Assembly (NCBI GenBank): GCA_038751365.1
Contig: JBCDGH010000027.1
Coordinates: 1 to 17,087, forward strand
Origin: JBCDGH01 sp038751365
Lineage (GTDB): Bacteria > Patescibacteriota > JACMRA01
Length of the DNA stretch: 17,087 nucleotides
Direction of reading: 5' to 3'
In this document: positions 6,754 through 13,499 of the stretch, piece after piece
How positions within the stretch are numbered: the first letter of the stretch is position 1
Layout: every line of letters starts with the position of its first letter
The notes under the pieces: model-generated
Told to the model about the DNA's origin: nothing
Databases searched by the model: none
The model's input: only the letters and a program-made list of their open reading frames with translations
Made by a program: the position numbers and the translations under genes

Positions 6754-7545
6754 CTAAATCCTAGTTTTCTTCATTATATAATATTTATTCACATTACCCT
6801 CTTTACCATCTGCTTGATAACTAGTTACAAGTTCTAAATTCAAACTACTAGTCAAATTTAAGACTTCTTCTTCTGTATAATAGTGAGAAAATATATAAGC
6901 CACTTTACCTTTATGCCAGTCGAGGATATTATCACCAATTTCAAATTCCTTAAGGTCAAAATTATACTTCGTTGCTATATCTTTAACTTGCTTACTTTCC
7001 CTAGATAAAACCCTTCGACTGAGCCTAGGCACATCGAGATATTGCCAAGTAGTAAAAACTAGTAGTCCACTTAAAGCTAGACAATTAGCAGCTCTACTAA
7101 GTAATTGCCTTCGAAAATTTCTATCAGGAATATGGTGCATCACTCCAAACAAGCATACTAAATTATACTGACTTTTAACTATCTTAGTGTTTACATCCCA
7201 CTCATCGAACAAGATATCACTCTTGATAAACTCTGCTTTAACTTGAGATAAATGTTCTAGTCTAGCATTGGCTTTCTCTAGCAAAAAATCAGATAAATCT
7301 AAACCAATATACTTACTAATATCAAAGTTATTATCATTCAAGTAATCTAAAAACCTACCATTTCCACATCCTAGCTCTAATACCTGCAAGCCTTCATCTG
7401 TTTTTGGCTGTAAAGAATTTAGAATAACTCGTAGCCTTTCCCAGCCATTCCAAGGATTACTTCTACTTTGATTAAAATGCTGACCTATATTTTCGTAAAA
7501 GTCATTATTGAGCTTATTCAGCTTGCTTACAGTTTCTGGTGACAT
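6754..7545 (-). CDS. Trm9-like class I SAM methyltransferase (tRNA wobble uridine candidate)
   Basis: This Rossmann methyltransferase has motif I LELGCGNGRFL at 56-66, the post-I acidic residue in GLDLS (81-85) and GVMHHIP at 134-140. Several features go beyond a generic methyltransferase and recall Trm9/ALKBH8. The N-terminus is NDFYENIGQHFNQSRSNPW (14-32), like VYDxIAxHFSxTRxxPW. FGVMHHIPDRNFRR corresponds to IAVIHHLSTxERR. A tail of IFSHYYTEEEVLNL then GNVNKYYIMKK recalls the YYHLFxxGEL...GNWYVI ending. Trm9 methylates cm5U34 of tRNA to mcm5U34; Elp3, which makes the cm5U precursor, is encoded 1.3 kb away. No Trm112 homologue is visible in the window. No Shine-Dalgarno sequence is seen. 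It follows the XRE gene by 144 bp that contain a palindrome. Methyltransferase is certain; the tRNA substrate is inferred. Confidence 0.8.
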   Translation of the reverse strand: MSPETVSKLNKLNNDFYENIGQHFNQSRSNPWNGWERLRVILNSLQPKTDEGLQVLELGCGNGRFLDYLNDNNFDISKYIGLDLSDFLLEKANARLEHLSQVKAEFIKSDILFDEWDVNTKIVKSQYNLVCLFGVMHHIPDRNFRRQLLSRAANCLALSGLLVFTTWQYLDVPRLSRRVLSRESKQVKDIATKYNFDLKEFEIGDNILDWHKGKVAYIFSHYYTEEEVLNLTSSLNLELVTSYQADGKEGNVNKYYIMKKTRI

Positions 7546-7589
7546 GCTAAATTTAAAATAATATACTAGTTTACAGTTCTAACTTTCAC

Positions 7590-7605
7590 AACTAATAAAT
7601 TAGTT
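7590..7605. repeat. Palindrome, candidate operator upstream of the methyltransferase
   Basis: AACTAAT and ATTAGTT form perfect 7-bp arms around AA, about 45 bp before the methyltransferase ATG. It is followed by TATAAG. On the minus strand it abuts TTGTGA (7591-7586), which stands 17 bp from TAGTAT, a weak candidate promoter. The word TAGTTATA recurs before the XRE gene at about 7965, so both sites may bind the XRE protein; this is inference. Confidence 0.4.
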
Positions 7606-7689
7606 ATAAGTATAGTTTGCGTGAGTTAGCACTGGGCTGGGTATAGCTTACAGAATCACCCAAATTTAGATGATATAGTATATACCTGT

Positions 7690-7938
7690 CTATTCTAAGT
7701 CTTTCAAAATCTCCGTAACTGATACATTTAAAGCCTTAGCTAGAGAGATTACCCAGATTAGAGAAGGATTCATTTTTCCTGATTCGATTTTGGAGATATA
7801 AGATAAAGTCAACTTGGTAGCAAAAGCTAGCTGTAATTGAGTTAAACCAGCTTTCTTCCTTAACTCGGCAACATTAGCCCCAAACCTCTCTAGCTGATCT
7901 TCATATAGCTTTTTTACTTTTTTATCTTGTTTAGGCAT
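7690..7938 (-). CDS. XRE-family DNA-binding regulator
   Basis: A single Cro/CI-type helix-turn-helix protein of 82 residues. The HTH covers about 17-76: FGANVAELRKKAGLTQLQLA leads into the recognition helix LTLSYISKIESGKMNPSL, and then ISLAKALNVSVTEIL. There is no extra ligand-binding domain, so it probably acts as a small dimeric repressor. The ATG at 7938 has no evident Shine-Dalgarno sequence. Imperfect palindromes lie just upstream of its start (7943-7973) and before the next gene (7590-7605), which fits autoregulation and control of the methyltransferase. A phage or toxin-antitoxin regulator is another possibility, but no such partner gene is next to it. Confidence 0.85.
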   Translation of the reverse strand: MPKQDKKVKKLYEDQLERFGANVAELRKKAGLTQLQLAFATKLTLSYISKIESGKMNPSLIWVISLAKALNVSVTEILKDLE

Positions 7939-7942
7939 TGTG

Positions 7943-7973
7943 ACTATAAAAAGATATCAAAACTAGTTATAGT
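7943..7973. repeat. Inverted repeat upstream of the XRE gene
   Basis: ACTATA (7943-7948) and TATAGT (7968-7973) are inverted copies flanking an inner AACTAGTT (7961-7968), itself a perfect palindrome. It sits 5-35 bp upstream of the XRE start codon, where an autoregulatory operator would be. It shares TAGTTATA with the site at 7590-7605. Confidence 0.35.
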
Positions 7974-8052
7974 CTATCTTTACTATTACTAGCAGTCTTA
8001 TATACTTAGTAGATAGCTTTAAACAAAGACGGTTGTATTTTTTTTAATTACG

Positions 8053-8685
8053 CTACAAATTGCTTTTTTTTGGATAAAGCGCGACCAGCACAATGATTAA
8101 AAGAAATAGTAAAACTGGCAAGACCAAATTACTACCCCCTGTCCTAATAGACGAGTTAGGAACTTTCATATCAATATTAGGTGTACTTGTAGTGATTTCT
8201 GAATTCTGACTCTCTTTGTTGTTATCACCTTTATTATCCTCGGCTACAGTTAGAGACCTAGTGTAGATCAAGCCAATGACATTCTCCTTACCTTCAGGAT
8301 CTTTTACTCTCAGACTAATTTTGTTAGCACCTACTTTGAGAACCACATTTTGAGCAAATTTACCTTCGTTGTCTAAGTTTACTTCTTGGTCATTTATAGT
8401 TACCTCATTACTAGCATCTGTCTGCCCTTCAATTACTACTGAATTGTTATTTGTAATGAAATTATCTCTAGGTAATAACTCTCTTATCTCTGGAAGATCA
8501 GCACTGGCTAGCTTAGAATCAGTTTCAATTTGCTGGCTATTTTCTAAAGAAAGGCTGTCAGATTCTATTGTTTGTGTGCTTGTCGTGCTGAATATAGAGC
8601 CCCAATTGCTAACTGTCCAAAATAAAGTATAACCAACTAATCCAATAATAATTACCCCTGCTATTAACCTTGCTACATTATTCAT
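8053..8685 (-). CDS. Membrane-anchored Ig-like surface protein
   Basis: A 210-residue envelope protein of unknown function. An N-terminal hydrophobic helix (about 5-27) is followed by a Ser/Thr/Gln-rich linker. Next comes an Ig-like beta domain (about 66-146) with the pattern SVVIEGQTDASNEVTINDQ ... GKFAQNVVLKVGANKISL typical of bacterial glucodextranase-B/Big-type modules. Then there is an Asn/Ser/Thr-rich stretch and a second hydrophobic helix (188-204) ending YPKK. The C-terminus resembles a sortase-type sorting signal (SIRTGG, hydrophobic helix, basic tail), but it lacks a true LPxTG. It could thus be a two-anchor protein or a degenerate sortase substrate; no sortase gene is in the window. 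The ATG at 8685 is followed by a normal signal-anchor. It is divergent from elp3 over 156 bp and upstream of the XRE gene by 114 bp. Confidence 0.75.
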   Translation of the reverse strand: MNNVARLIAGVIIIGLVGYTLFWTVSNWGSIFSTTSTQTIESDSLSLENSQQIETDSKLASADLPEIRELLPRDNFITNNNSVVIEGQTDASNEVTINDQEVNLDNEGKFAQNVVLKVGANKISLRVKDPEGKENVIGLIYTRSLTVAEDNKGDNNKESQNSEITTSTPNIDMKVPNSSIRTGGSNLVLPVLLFLLIIVLVALYPKKSNL

Positions 8686-8767
8686 ATTCGATTTTATTCA
8701 ATTAATACTTCCATTAGCACATAAACGAAAATAATGCAACATAAATATTTTCCATAGCCTTGCAAAG

Positions 8768-8783
8768 AAGTTAACTTTATAAT
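8768..8783. promoter_or_regulatory. Palindrome and -10-like box in the elp3 upstream region
   Basis: AAGTTAACTT (8768-8777) is a perfect palindrome touching TATAAT (8778-8783) on the plus strand. GCAAAG and CTTTGC (8762-8767, 8787-8792) form an outer inverted pair. TATAAT lies 58 bp before the elp3 ATG, but no convincing -35 stands 17 bp upstream. The rest of the 156-bp divergent region shows nothing I can name. Confidence 0.3.
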
Positions 8784-8841
8784 CAACTTTGCTTAGAGTC
8801 GTAAACACCCTCATGCTGATTGCTATAAATTTATCCAAAAT

Positions 8842-10719
8842 ATGGAACGACAGACCCAAATAAAACAAAAAAATTATGAGTTCGATTATACTAAATATCG
8901 CTCAATTTTAATTCCCCTACTACAAGAGATAGACAAGCAAGATAATCTAGATAGCAAAAAACTAGTCAAAATTTTAGCTAAATATCCCAAGGATGGAAAC
9001 AAAGTTTTTTCTAAATATCAATTAGTCGTAGCTTATAAAGCACTTCTCAAAGAAGAGGATCAAAGTATAGTTCATAATTCTGATCTACTACAAAAGATTC
9101 AAATGAAACCAGTCAGAAGTATTTCAGGTGTTACTCCTGTAACCATACTCACCAAACCTTTTCCCTGCCCTGGCAAATGTATTTTTTGTCCAAACGACGT
9201 TCGAATGCCCAAAAGCTATCTAAGCGACGAACCTGGAGCTCAAAGAGCTGAGAGAAACGCCTTCGATCCATATTTACAAACCTTCGACCGCTTACAAGCA
9301 TTATATAATATCGGCCACAACACTGATAAAATAGAAATTATTATCTTAGGTGGTACCTGGTCATTTTACCCAGAAAAATATCAGATTTGGTTTATAAAGC
9401 GTTGTTTTGAAGCAATGAATGACTTCGGTGATGGTGTAAATATGAATTTTTTGGAATTAAACGCAAAAATATCAGACCAGAATCATAGATCTAAAACTAA
9501 AAACACAGAAATAATTAGAAATACCTCAGCTAAGTCATATAATAGCCTAATTACCCAACAAATCAAGGAAAAGGTTAAAAAAATACCTAACGACATCGAG
9601 TCTGCTAGCTGGCAAGAATTATTTATGGAGCACAGACGTAATGAAACTGCGAGTAGCCGCTGTGTTGGCTTGGTAATAGAAACTAGACCTGACAATATAT
9701 CACCTGAGGAGGTAATCAGAATAAGAAAACTAGGTTGCACTAAGACACAAATAGGATTTCAAAGCCTAAACGACAAGGTACTTGAATTAAACCATCGTGG
9801 ACACAATGTCAAAGCTACTGAAGAGGCAGTAAAACTACTGAGATGGTCTGGTTTCAAAATTCATGCTCACTGGATGGCAAATTTATACGGTTCTAATCCT
9901 GACAGAGACATAGCTGATTACCAAAGAATGTTTACTAGCCCTCGCTTCCGACCGGATGAACTTAAGGTTTACCCATGCTCGCTCATCGAAACTGCAGAAC
10001 TAATGGATTACTACAATAAAGGTTTATGGAAGCCGTATGAATACACTAAATTGTTGCGAGTAGTTACTGAAGTAATAAAAAGTACACCTGAGTATTGCCG
10101 ACTAACCAGAGTAATTAGAGACATTCCAGGAACTGACATAGTCTCAGGCAACAAAATAACCAACTTCAGACAAATTGCTGAACAGGAACTAGATAAACAA
10201 AAAGTAGTCCGAAAAGAAATTAGATCTAGAGAAGTCAAAAACTTGAAAGTAAGTAAAGAAGATTTACAACTAATAACACTTGCTTATAAAAACTGCATCG
10301 GTACTGAGCTATTTCTACAATACGTTACTGAAAGTAATAAAATTGCTGGTTTTTTGAGATTAGCTTTGCCTAATTTTACCCTCCCTAGTAATTTAGATAT
10401 GACTTATATAACCCCTAAAGAGTTTACTAACTCTGCTAAAGTGACAAAGTATGAACACCCCTTTATTGAGGAGCTATCAAATAGTGCTATCATCAGAGAA
10501 ATACACATTTATGGTAGAGCAGCTAATTTAGGAGAGAAAACTACTGATAAAACTCAGCACCTAGGACTCGGTTCTAAATTAATTCAAGTTGCTAAACAAA
10601 TCTCTAGCGATACTGGCTATTTAAAAATGTCAGTAATTTCAGCAGTAGGTACTAGAGTATACTATCGAAAAAAAGGCTTTACGGACGGTGAATTGTATCA
10701 GTTTATGAATCTTGATTGA
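8842..10719 (+). CDS. elp3: Elp3-type tRNA wobble uridine carboxymethyltransferase
   Basis: This 625-residue radical-SAM plus GNAT protein is of the stand-alone Elp3 family. Elp3 adds a carboxymethyl group to C5 of wobble U34 in tRNA using SAM and acetyl-CoA. The 4Fe-4S motif is CPGKCIFC with Cys109, 113 and 116, followed by family-specific RMPKSYLSDEPGAQRA (121-136) and LGGTWSFYP (169-177). GLVIETRPDNI (276-286), GFQSLN (305-310) and KVYPCSLIETAEL (375-387) complete the radical-SAM core. VRKEIRSREV (456-465) is the conserved linker, and the C-terminal acetyltransferase domain (about 470-625) has REIHIYG and the acetyl-CoA loop QHLGLGSKL (572-580). Both halves look intact. The ATG at 8842 is the first in frame after a long non-coding leader. 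It ends at TGA, overlapping the convergent HisRS gene by 17 bp. Elp3 replaces or complements MnmE/MnmG chemistry in some bacteria. Confidence 0.95.
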   Translation: MERQTQIKQKNYEFDYTKYRSILIPLLQEIDKQDNLDSKKLVKILAKYPKDGNKVFSKYQLVVAYKALLKEEDQSIVHNSDLLQKIQMKPVRSISGVTPVTILTKPFPCPGKCIFCPNDVRMPKSYLSDEPGAQRAERNAFDPYLQTFDRLQALYNIGHNTDKIEIIILGGTWSFYPEKYQIWFIKRCFEAMNDFGDGVNMNFLELNAKISDQNHRSKTKNTEIIRNTSAKSYNSLITQQIKEKVKKIPNDIESASWQELFMEHRRNETASSRCVGLVIETRPDNISPEEVIRIRKLGCTKTQIGFQSLNDKVLELNHRGHNVKATEEAVKLLRWSGFKIHAHWMANLYGSNPDRDIADYQRMFTSPRFRPDELKVYPCSLIETAELMDYYNKGLWKPYEYTKLLRVVTEVIKSTPEYCRLTRVIRDIPGTDIVSGNKITNFRQIAEQELDKQKVVRKEIRSREVKNLKVSKEDLQLITLAYKNCIGTELFLQYVTESNKIAGFLRLALPNFTLPSNLDMTYITPKEFTNSAKVTKYEHPFIEELSNSAIIREIHIYGRAANLGEKTTDKTQHLGLGSKLIQVAKQISSDTGYLKMSVISAVGTRVYYRKKGFTDGELYQFMNLD

Positions 10720-11929
10720 GTTTGATAATCTCTTGGCAACCGCGCTTTTTTAGAGCTATCCAGCGTTTTTCTTGATTACGCGAATAGTCATAATCTATCA
10801 GAAAACGCTTATTATGTTTTTTAAGGTCTGGAATAATTTTTAGGTAAATTTTTGTTAGATCAGCTTCTGTAAAGGGCATTATGCCGACCAAATTACCACC
10901 CTGAGTTAGGTCAGGGTACAAATTCCAATTAGACAGAAACTCATGCATTGTAGCATCGCCCCAACCAAAACCAATTCCGTGTGCCTCCTTACCGAATAGT
11001 TCCATCAAATTATCATACCTTCCACCACCAAACAGCGCTCTAGGATTTTTGGGATTTTCGTCAAAAGCTTCAAAAACTAAGCCTGTATAATAGGCTATAC
11101 CTCTAATAATACAGGGGTTTAATTCGTAAGTTGCTTCAGGCTGAATCTCATTAATATGCTTTAAGACTAGATTTAATTCATCAAAGCTCTTGGCTATTTC
11201 TAGATAACTATCCCAACTCTGCCCTGCCCTCTGAGCTAAATCGACAATAACTTGAATTTGAGACTTATCAGAAATACCAGCTATAGTTTCATCTGTTGGA
11301 TTTTCTAGTTCTCTAATATTTTCAGCCAGAGTTTTTTTGAACCAGTCGTCGTAAACTGTGTAAATCAAGACTCTATAATCTCCTAATTGATGCCTTACAA
11401 TCCATTGATCAAGAAGTTGGCGATGATTATACATTACTTTATAATGTTGCTTGTTTGCTCCAAAAGACTTGAATAACTCACCAACCAAATTAAGTAATTC
11501 TAACTCTACTGCTCCAGCTTGCTGTCCTATGATATCTACATTTAGCTGCCAATGCTCTCTAAATCTTCCTTTTTGAGGCTGCTCGTAACGAAAGCAATTC
11601 GGAATAGAAAACCATCTCAACGGGAACTTCAATTCTCTATATCTGTGAGCAACCAGCCTAGCTAAAGAAGGAGTTTGCTCTGGTCTGAGAGCTACAAATC
11701 TATTACCTTTATCAGTAAAATTATATAACTGCTTACCGCCTAACTCCTGACCTGATTTAGCGATATACAAATCAGCATTTTCTAATAAAGAAGTTTCGTA
11801 TTCTAAGAATCCATTTCGCTTTAAAACCCGCCTCCAAACCTGAAAAATATAGTTGCGTTTAGCTAAATCTTCAGGATAGAAATCTCTCGTACCTTTGTAA
11901 GGTTGAGTTGGGAAAACAGTAGGTTTCAT
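10703..11929 (-). CDS. hisS: Histidyl-tRNA synthetase, short C-terminal domain
   Basis: This class II synthetase charges tRNA-His. It has KGTRDFYPED at 12-21, the ALRPEQTPSLAR region (80-91), motif 2 FRYEQPQKGRFREHWQ (113-128), the histidine-specific IRGIAYYTGLVFE (275-287) and motif 3-like GGGRYDNL then GIGFGWGDA (301-326). The C-terminal anticodon-binding domain begins at about 346. It keeps LIDYDYSRNQEKRWIALKKRG but stops at 408, roughly 20-30 residues earlier than typical, so its last strand and helix are missing. The tail lies over the 3' end of elp3 on the other strand (17 bp), which may explain or follow from the trimming. The ATG at 11929 is close to a candidate promoter, with no Shine-Dalgarno sequence. 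Confidence 0.95.
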   Translation of the reverse strand: MKPTVFPTQPYKGTRDFYPEDLAKRNYIFQVWRRVLKRNGFLEYETSLLENADLYIAKSGQELGGKQLYNFTDKGNRFVALRPEQTPSLARLVAHRYRELKFPLRWFSIPNCFRYEQPQKGRFREHWQLNVDIIGQQAGAVELELLNLVGELFKSFGANKQHYKVMYNHRQLLDQWIVRHQLGDYRVLIYTVYDDWFKKTLAENIRELENPTDETIAGISDKSQIQVIVDLAQRAGQSWDSYLEIAKSFDELNLVLKHINEIQPEATYELNPCIIRGIAYYTGLVFEAFDENPKNPRALFGGGRYDNLMELFGKEAHGIGFGWGDATMHEFLSNWNLYPDLTQGGNLVGIMPFTEADLTKIYLKIIPDLKKHNKRFLIDYDYSRNQEKRWIALKKRGCQEIIKLNQDS

Positions 11930-11936
11930 AGTCTAA

Positions 11937-11965
11937 ATAAGTCTTACTTTCGTATTAATTGTCAA
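11937..11965 (-). promoter_or_regulatory. Candidate hisS promoter, near-leaderless
   Basis: On the minus strand, a perfect TTGACA (11965-11960) stands 17 bp from ACTTAT (11942-11937), a weak -10. A start site 7 nt downstream would fall on or next to the hisS ATG at 11929. The remainder of 11966-12114 holds no feature I can support apart from an isolated TTGACA at 12002 on the plus strand without a matching -10. Confidence 0.35.
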
Positions 11966-12114
11966 AGTTAAAGACTATATACTGCGAAGAAGCACAATTT
12001 ATTGACATAGTACTTTAGGTATGCAATTTTAGGTTATACCTGTCCCCATGTTAACTTACACAAACTTTCACCTAAACTAAGTTTATAAATAAATTATCTA
12101 CTAAAAGTTATTAT

Positions 12115-12145
12115 TTGTGAAAGTTGGAAGTATAACTGGTATAAC
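12115..12145 (+). promoter_or_regulatory. Candidate extended -10 promoter for def-hrcA
   Basis: TGGTATAAC (12137-12145) is an extended -10 (TGnTATAAt) with a loose TTGTGA at 12115-12120, 19 bp upstream of the hexamer. Transcription would begin near 12152, leaving a leader of about 7 nt before the def ATG at 12159. This also argues against the upstream GTG at 12117 as the start. Confidence 0.35.
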
Positions 12146-12158
12146 AGTAAAAACATTT

Positions 12159-12671
12159 ATGGCTATTTTAGACATAGTTACTTACCCCAACTCTATTCTT
12201 GACTCAGAAGCCAAAAAGGTAGACTTTCCTTTAGATCAAGAGACTAAAGATTTGATAAAAAATATGTGGAATACCGTGAAAGATCAGGGCATAGGTTTGG
12301 CAGCACCGCAAGTTGGAGTTAACAAACAGATTTGTATTATCCATCTTGATCCAGAGTTATCTGATAAACATACTAAAGATTTAGACTTTGTTATGATTAA
12401 CCCTCGAATTACCTTTTACAGTCAGCTTGAACAGCAAATGATCGAAGGGTGCCTGAGTTTTCCAGAGCAGTATTACGAAATATGGAGACCTGCTAACATT
12501 GTAGTAGAATACCTAGACGAAAAAGGTAAGAAAAAAACTTTAAAAGCGAAAGACTGGTTATCTAGGGTTATTCAGCATGAAGTAGATCATCTCAACGGAA
12601 AATTATTCATTAATATGGGTGGTAACAAAATCACTCAGCAAGATATTAGAAATAAAAAAGTAGTTGATTAA
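12159..12671 (+). CDS. def: Peptide deformylase
   Basis: This enzyme removes the formyl group from the N-terminal methionine of new proteins. All three motifs are present in 170 residues: GIGLAAPQ at 44-51, EGCLS at 96-100 with metal ligand Cys98, and QHEVDH at 139-144 with His140, His144 and catalytic Glu141. The start MAILDIVTYPNSIL is the usual deformylase beginning. The frame is open further upstream to a GTG at 12117, but that would add 14 residues not typical of the family and would overlap a candidate promoter. There is one base between its TAA and the ATG of hrcA, so the two are translationally linked. Confidence 0.95.
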   Translation: MAILDIVTYPNSILDSEAKKVDFPLDQETKDLIKNMWNTVKDQGIGLAAPQVGVNKQICIIHLDPELSDKHTKDLDFVMINPRITFYSQLEQQMIEGCLSFPEQYYEIWRPANIVVEYLDEKGKKKTLKAKDWLSRVIQHEVDHLNGKLFINMGGNKITQQDIRNKKVVD

Positions 12672-12672
12672 T

Positions 12673-13482
12673 ATGTCTAGCAAACATCTTGTAGATCCTG
12701 AAACAAATTTAACCTCCAGACAGAGAAATTTATTATTTGCAATTATTAAAGAATATTGCGAATTTGGAACTAGCGTGGGCTCCAAAGAATTAAAAGAAAA
12801 ATATGGTTTTAACTTCTCGCCAGCCACTGTCCGAAGTGAAATGTCTAGGCTAAGAGAAAATGGCTACCTATACCAACCCTTTACTAATGCTAGCTCTCAA
12901 CCTACAGAAATAGCCTTCAAACTGTTCATTAATCAGCTAATTGTCGGTTTACAAATAACTAGTAGACAGCAAAAAGAGCTTAAGAAACAAATTTTTGAAA
13001 TGGAAGAGAAGCAAGCAAATATGCATAAAGAAATTAGTAGATTGCTAGCTTTTCAGACTGGAGCAGTAGGTTTTTCGGTAGACAAGCACAGAGAAAATAT
13101 TACTGGTATAGGTAATTTGCTGAATTCACCCAGCGAAGGCAAAGTTTCGGATATTATTGACTTTTTGGATAACCTAGACACTCATAAACAATATTTACTT
13201 GAAAGTAAAGGTAGCCAAACAGAGCTATTAAATAGTATTGTGACCAAGGAGCAAAGCAAACAGCTAACTACTATTTTTGGTAGTGAGAGCACTGTACTTC
13301 CTTTAGGTCAAGGCTATGCCATGGTAGCAACAGAAGTGGTTTTAGATCAAGAGAAAACAGTAGTGGGCTTGATAACGCCAGTACATGTCTTAGCTAGAAA
13401 AAAAAACCTAGAGCTAGTACAGACTATTTCTAAGGTTCTCGGAGAAAAACAAGATAAGAATAAAAACCAAGGTAATAAATAA
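12673..13482 (+). CDS. hrcA: HrcA heat-shock repressor
   Basis: The N-terminal winged helix fits HrcA: LTSRQRNLLFAIIKEYCEFG, then VGSKELKEKYGFNFSPATVRSEM and LRENGYLYQPFTNASSQPT, matching LTxRQxxIL, VGSKxL, SPATIRxEM and GYLxxPHTSAGRxPT. The central region (about 95-135) is helical, and the C-terminal GAF-like part contains FGSESTVLPLGQGYAMVATEV and TVVGLITPVH. HrcA represses chaperone operons by binding the CIRCE inverted repeat. No complete CIRCE site and no grpE/dnaK/groEL gene lie in this window, so its targets are elsewhere. I use the ATG at 12673, one base after the def stop, rather than the in-frame TTG at 12664 that overlaps def. At 269 residues it is shorter than typical HrcA (about 340). 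It converges on the deacetylase gene with 17 bp between. Confidence 0.85.
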   Translation: MSSKHLVDPETNLTSRQRNLLFAIIKEYCEFGTSVGSKELKEKYGFNFSPATVRSEMSRLRENGYLYQPFTNASSQPTEIAFKLFINQLIVGLQITSRQQKELKKQIFEMEEKQANMHKEISRLLAFQTGAVGFSVDKHRENITGIGNLLNSPSEGKVSDIIDFLDNLDTHKQYLLESKGSQTELLNSIVTKEQSKQLTTIFGSESTVLPLGQGYAMVATEVVLDQEKTVVGLITPVHVLARKKNLELVQTISKVLGEKQDKNKNQGNK

Positions 13483-13499
13483 AACAGTTGTTTAGTAGT

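Noticed and set aside
7626..7633. TTAGCACT, the left half of a CIRCE element
   Set aside because: The other half (GAGTGCTAA after 9 bp) is missing; an 8-bp match is expected by chance.
7636..7662. TGGGT/ACCCA hairpin between the XRE gene and the methyltransferase
   Set aside because: A 5-bp stem with a 15-nt loop and no T-tract on either strand; not a credible terminator or riboswitch.
9483..9740. Open frames opposite elp3, rel, dnaB and other genes
   Set aside because: They lie wholly inside well-supported genes and show no domain or motif, so they are antisense shadows.
12035..12045. ACCTGTCCC, also present at the putative IS end near 16953
   Set aside because: Only nine bases are shared, with no second end or transposase remnant nearby, so I do not call an IS relic here.
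12117..12158. GTG start extending peptide deformylase by 14 residues
   Set aside because: The family normally begins at MAILxIVxYP, and an extended -10 box lies inside the proposed extension.
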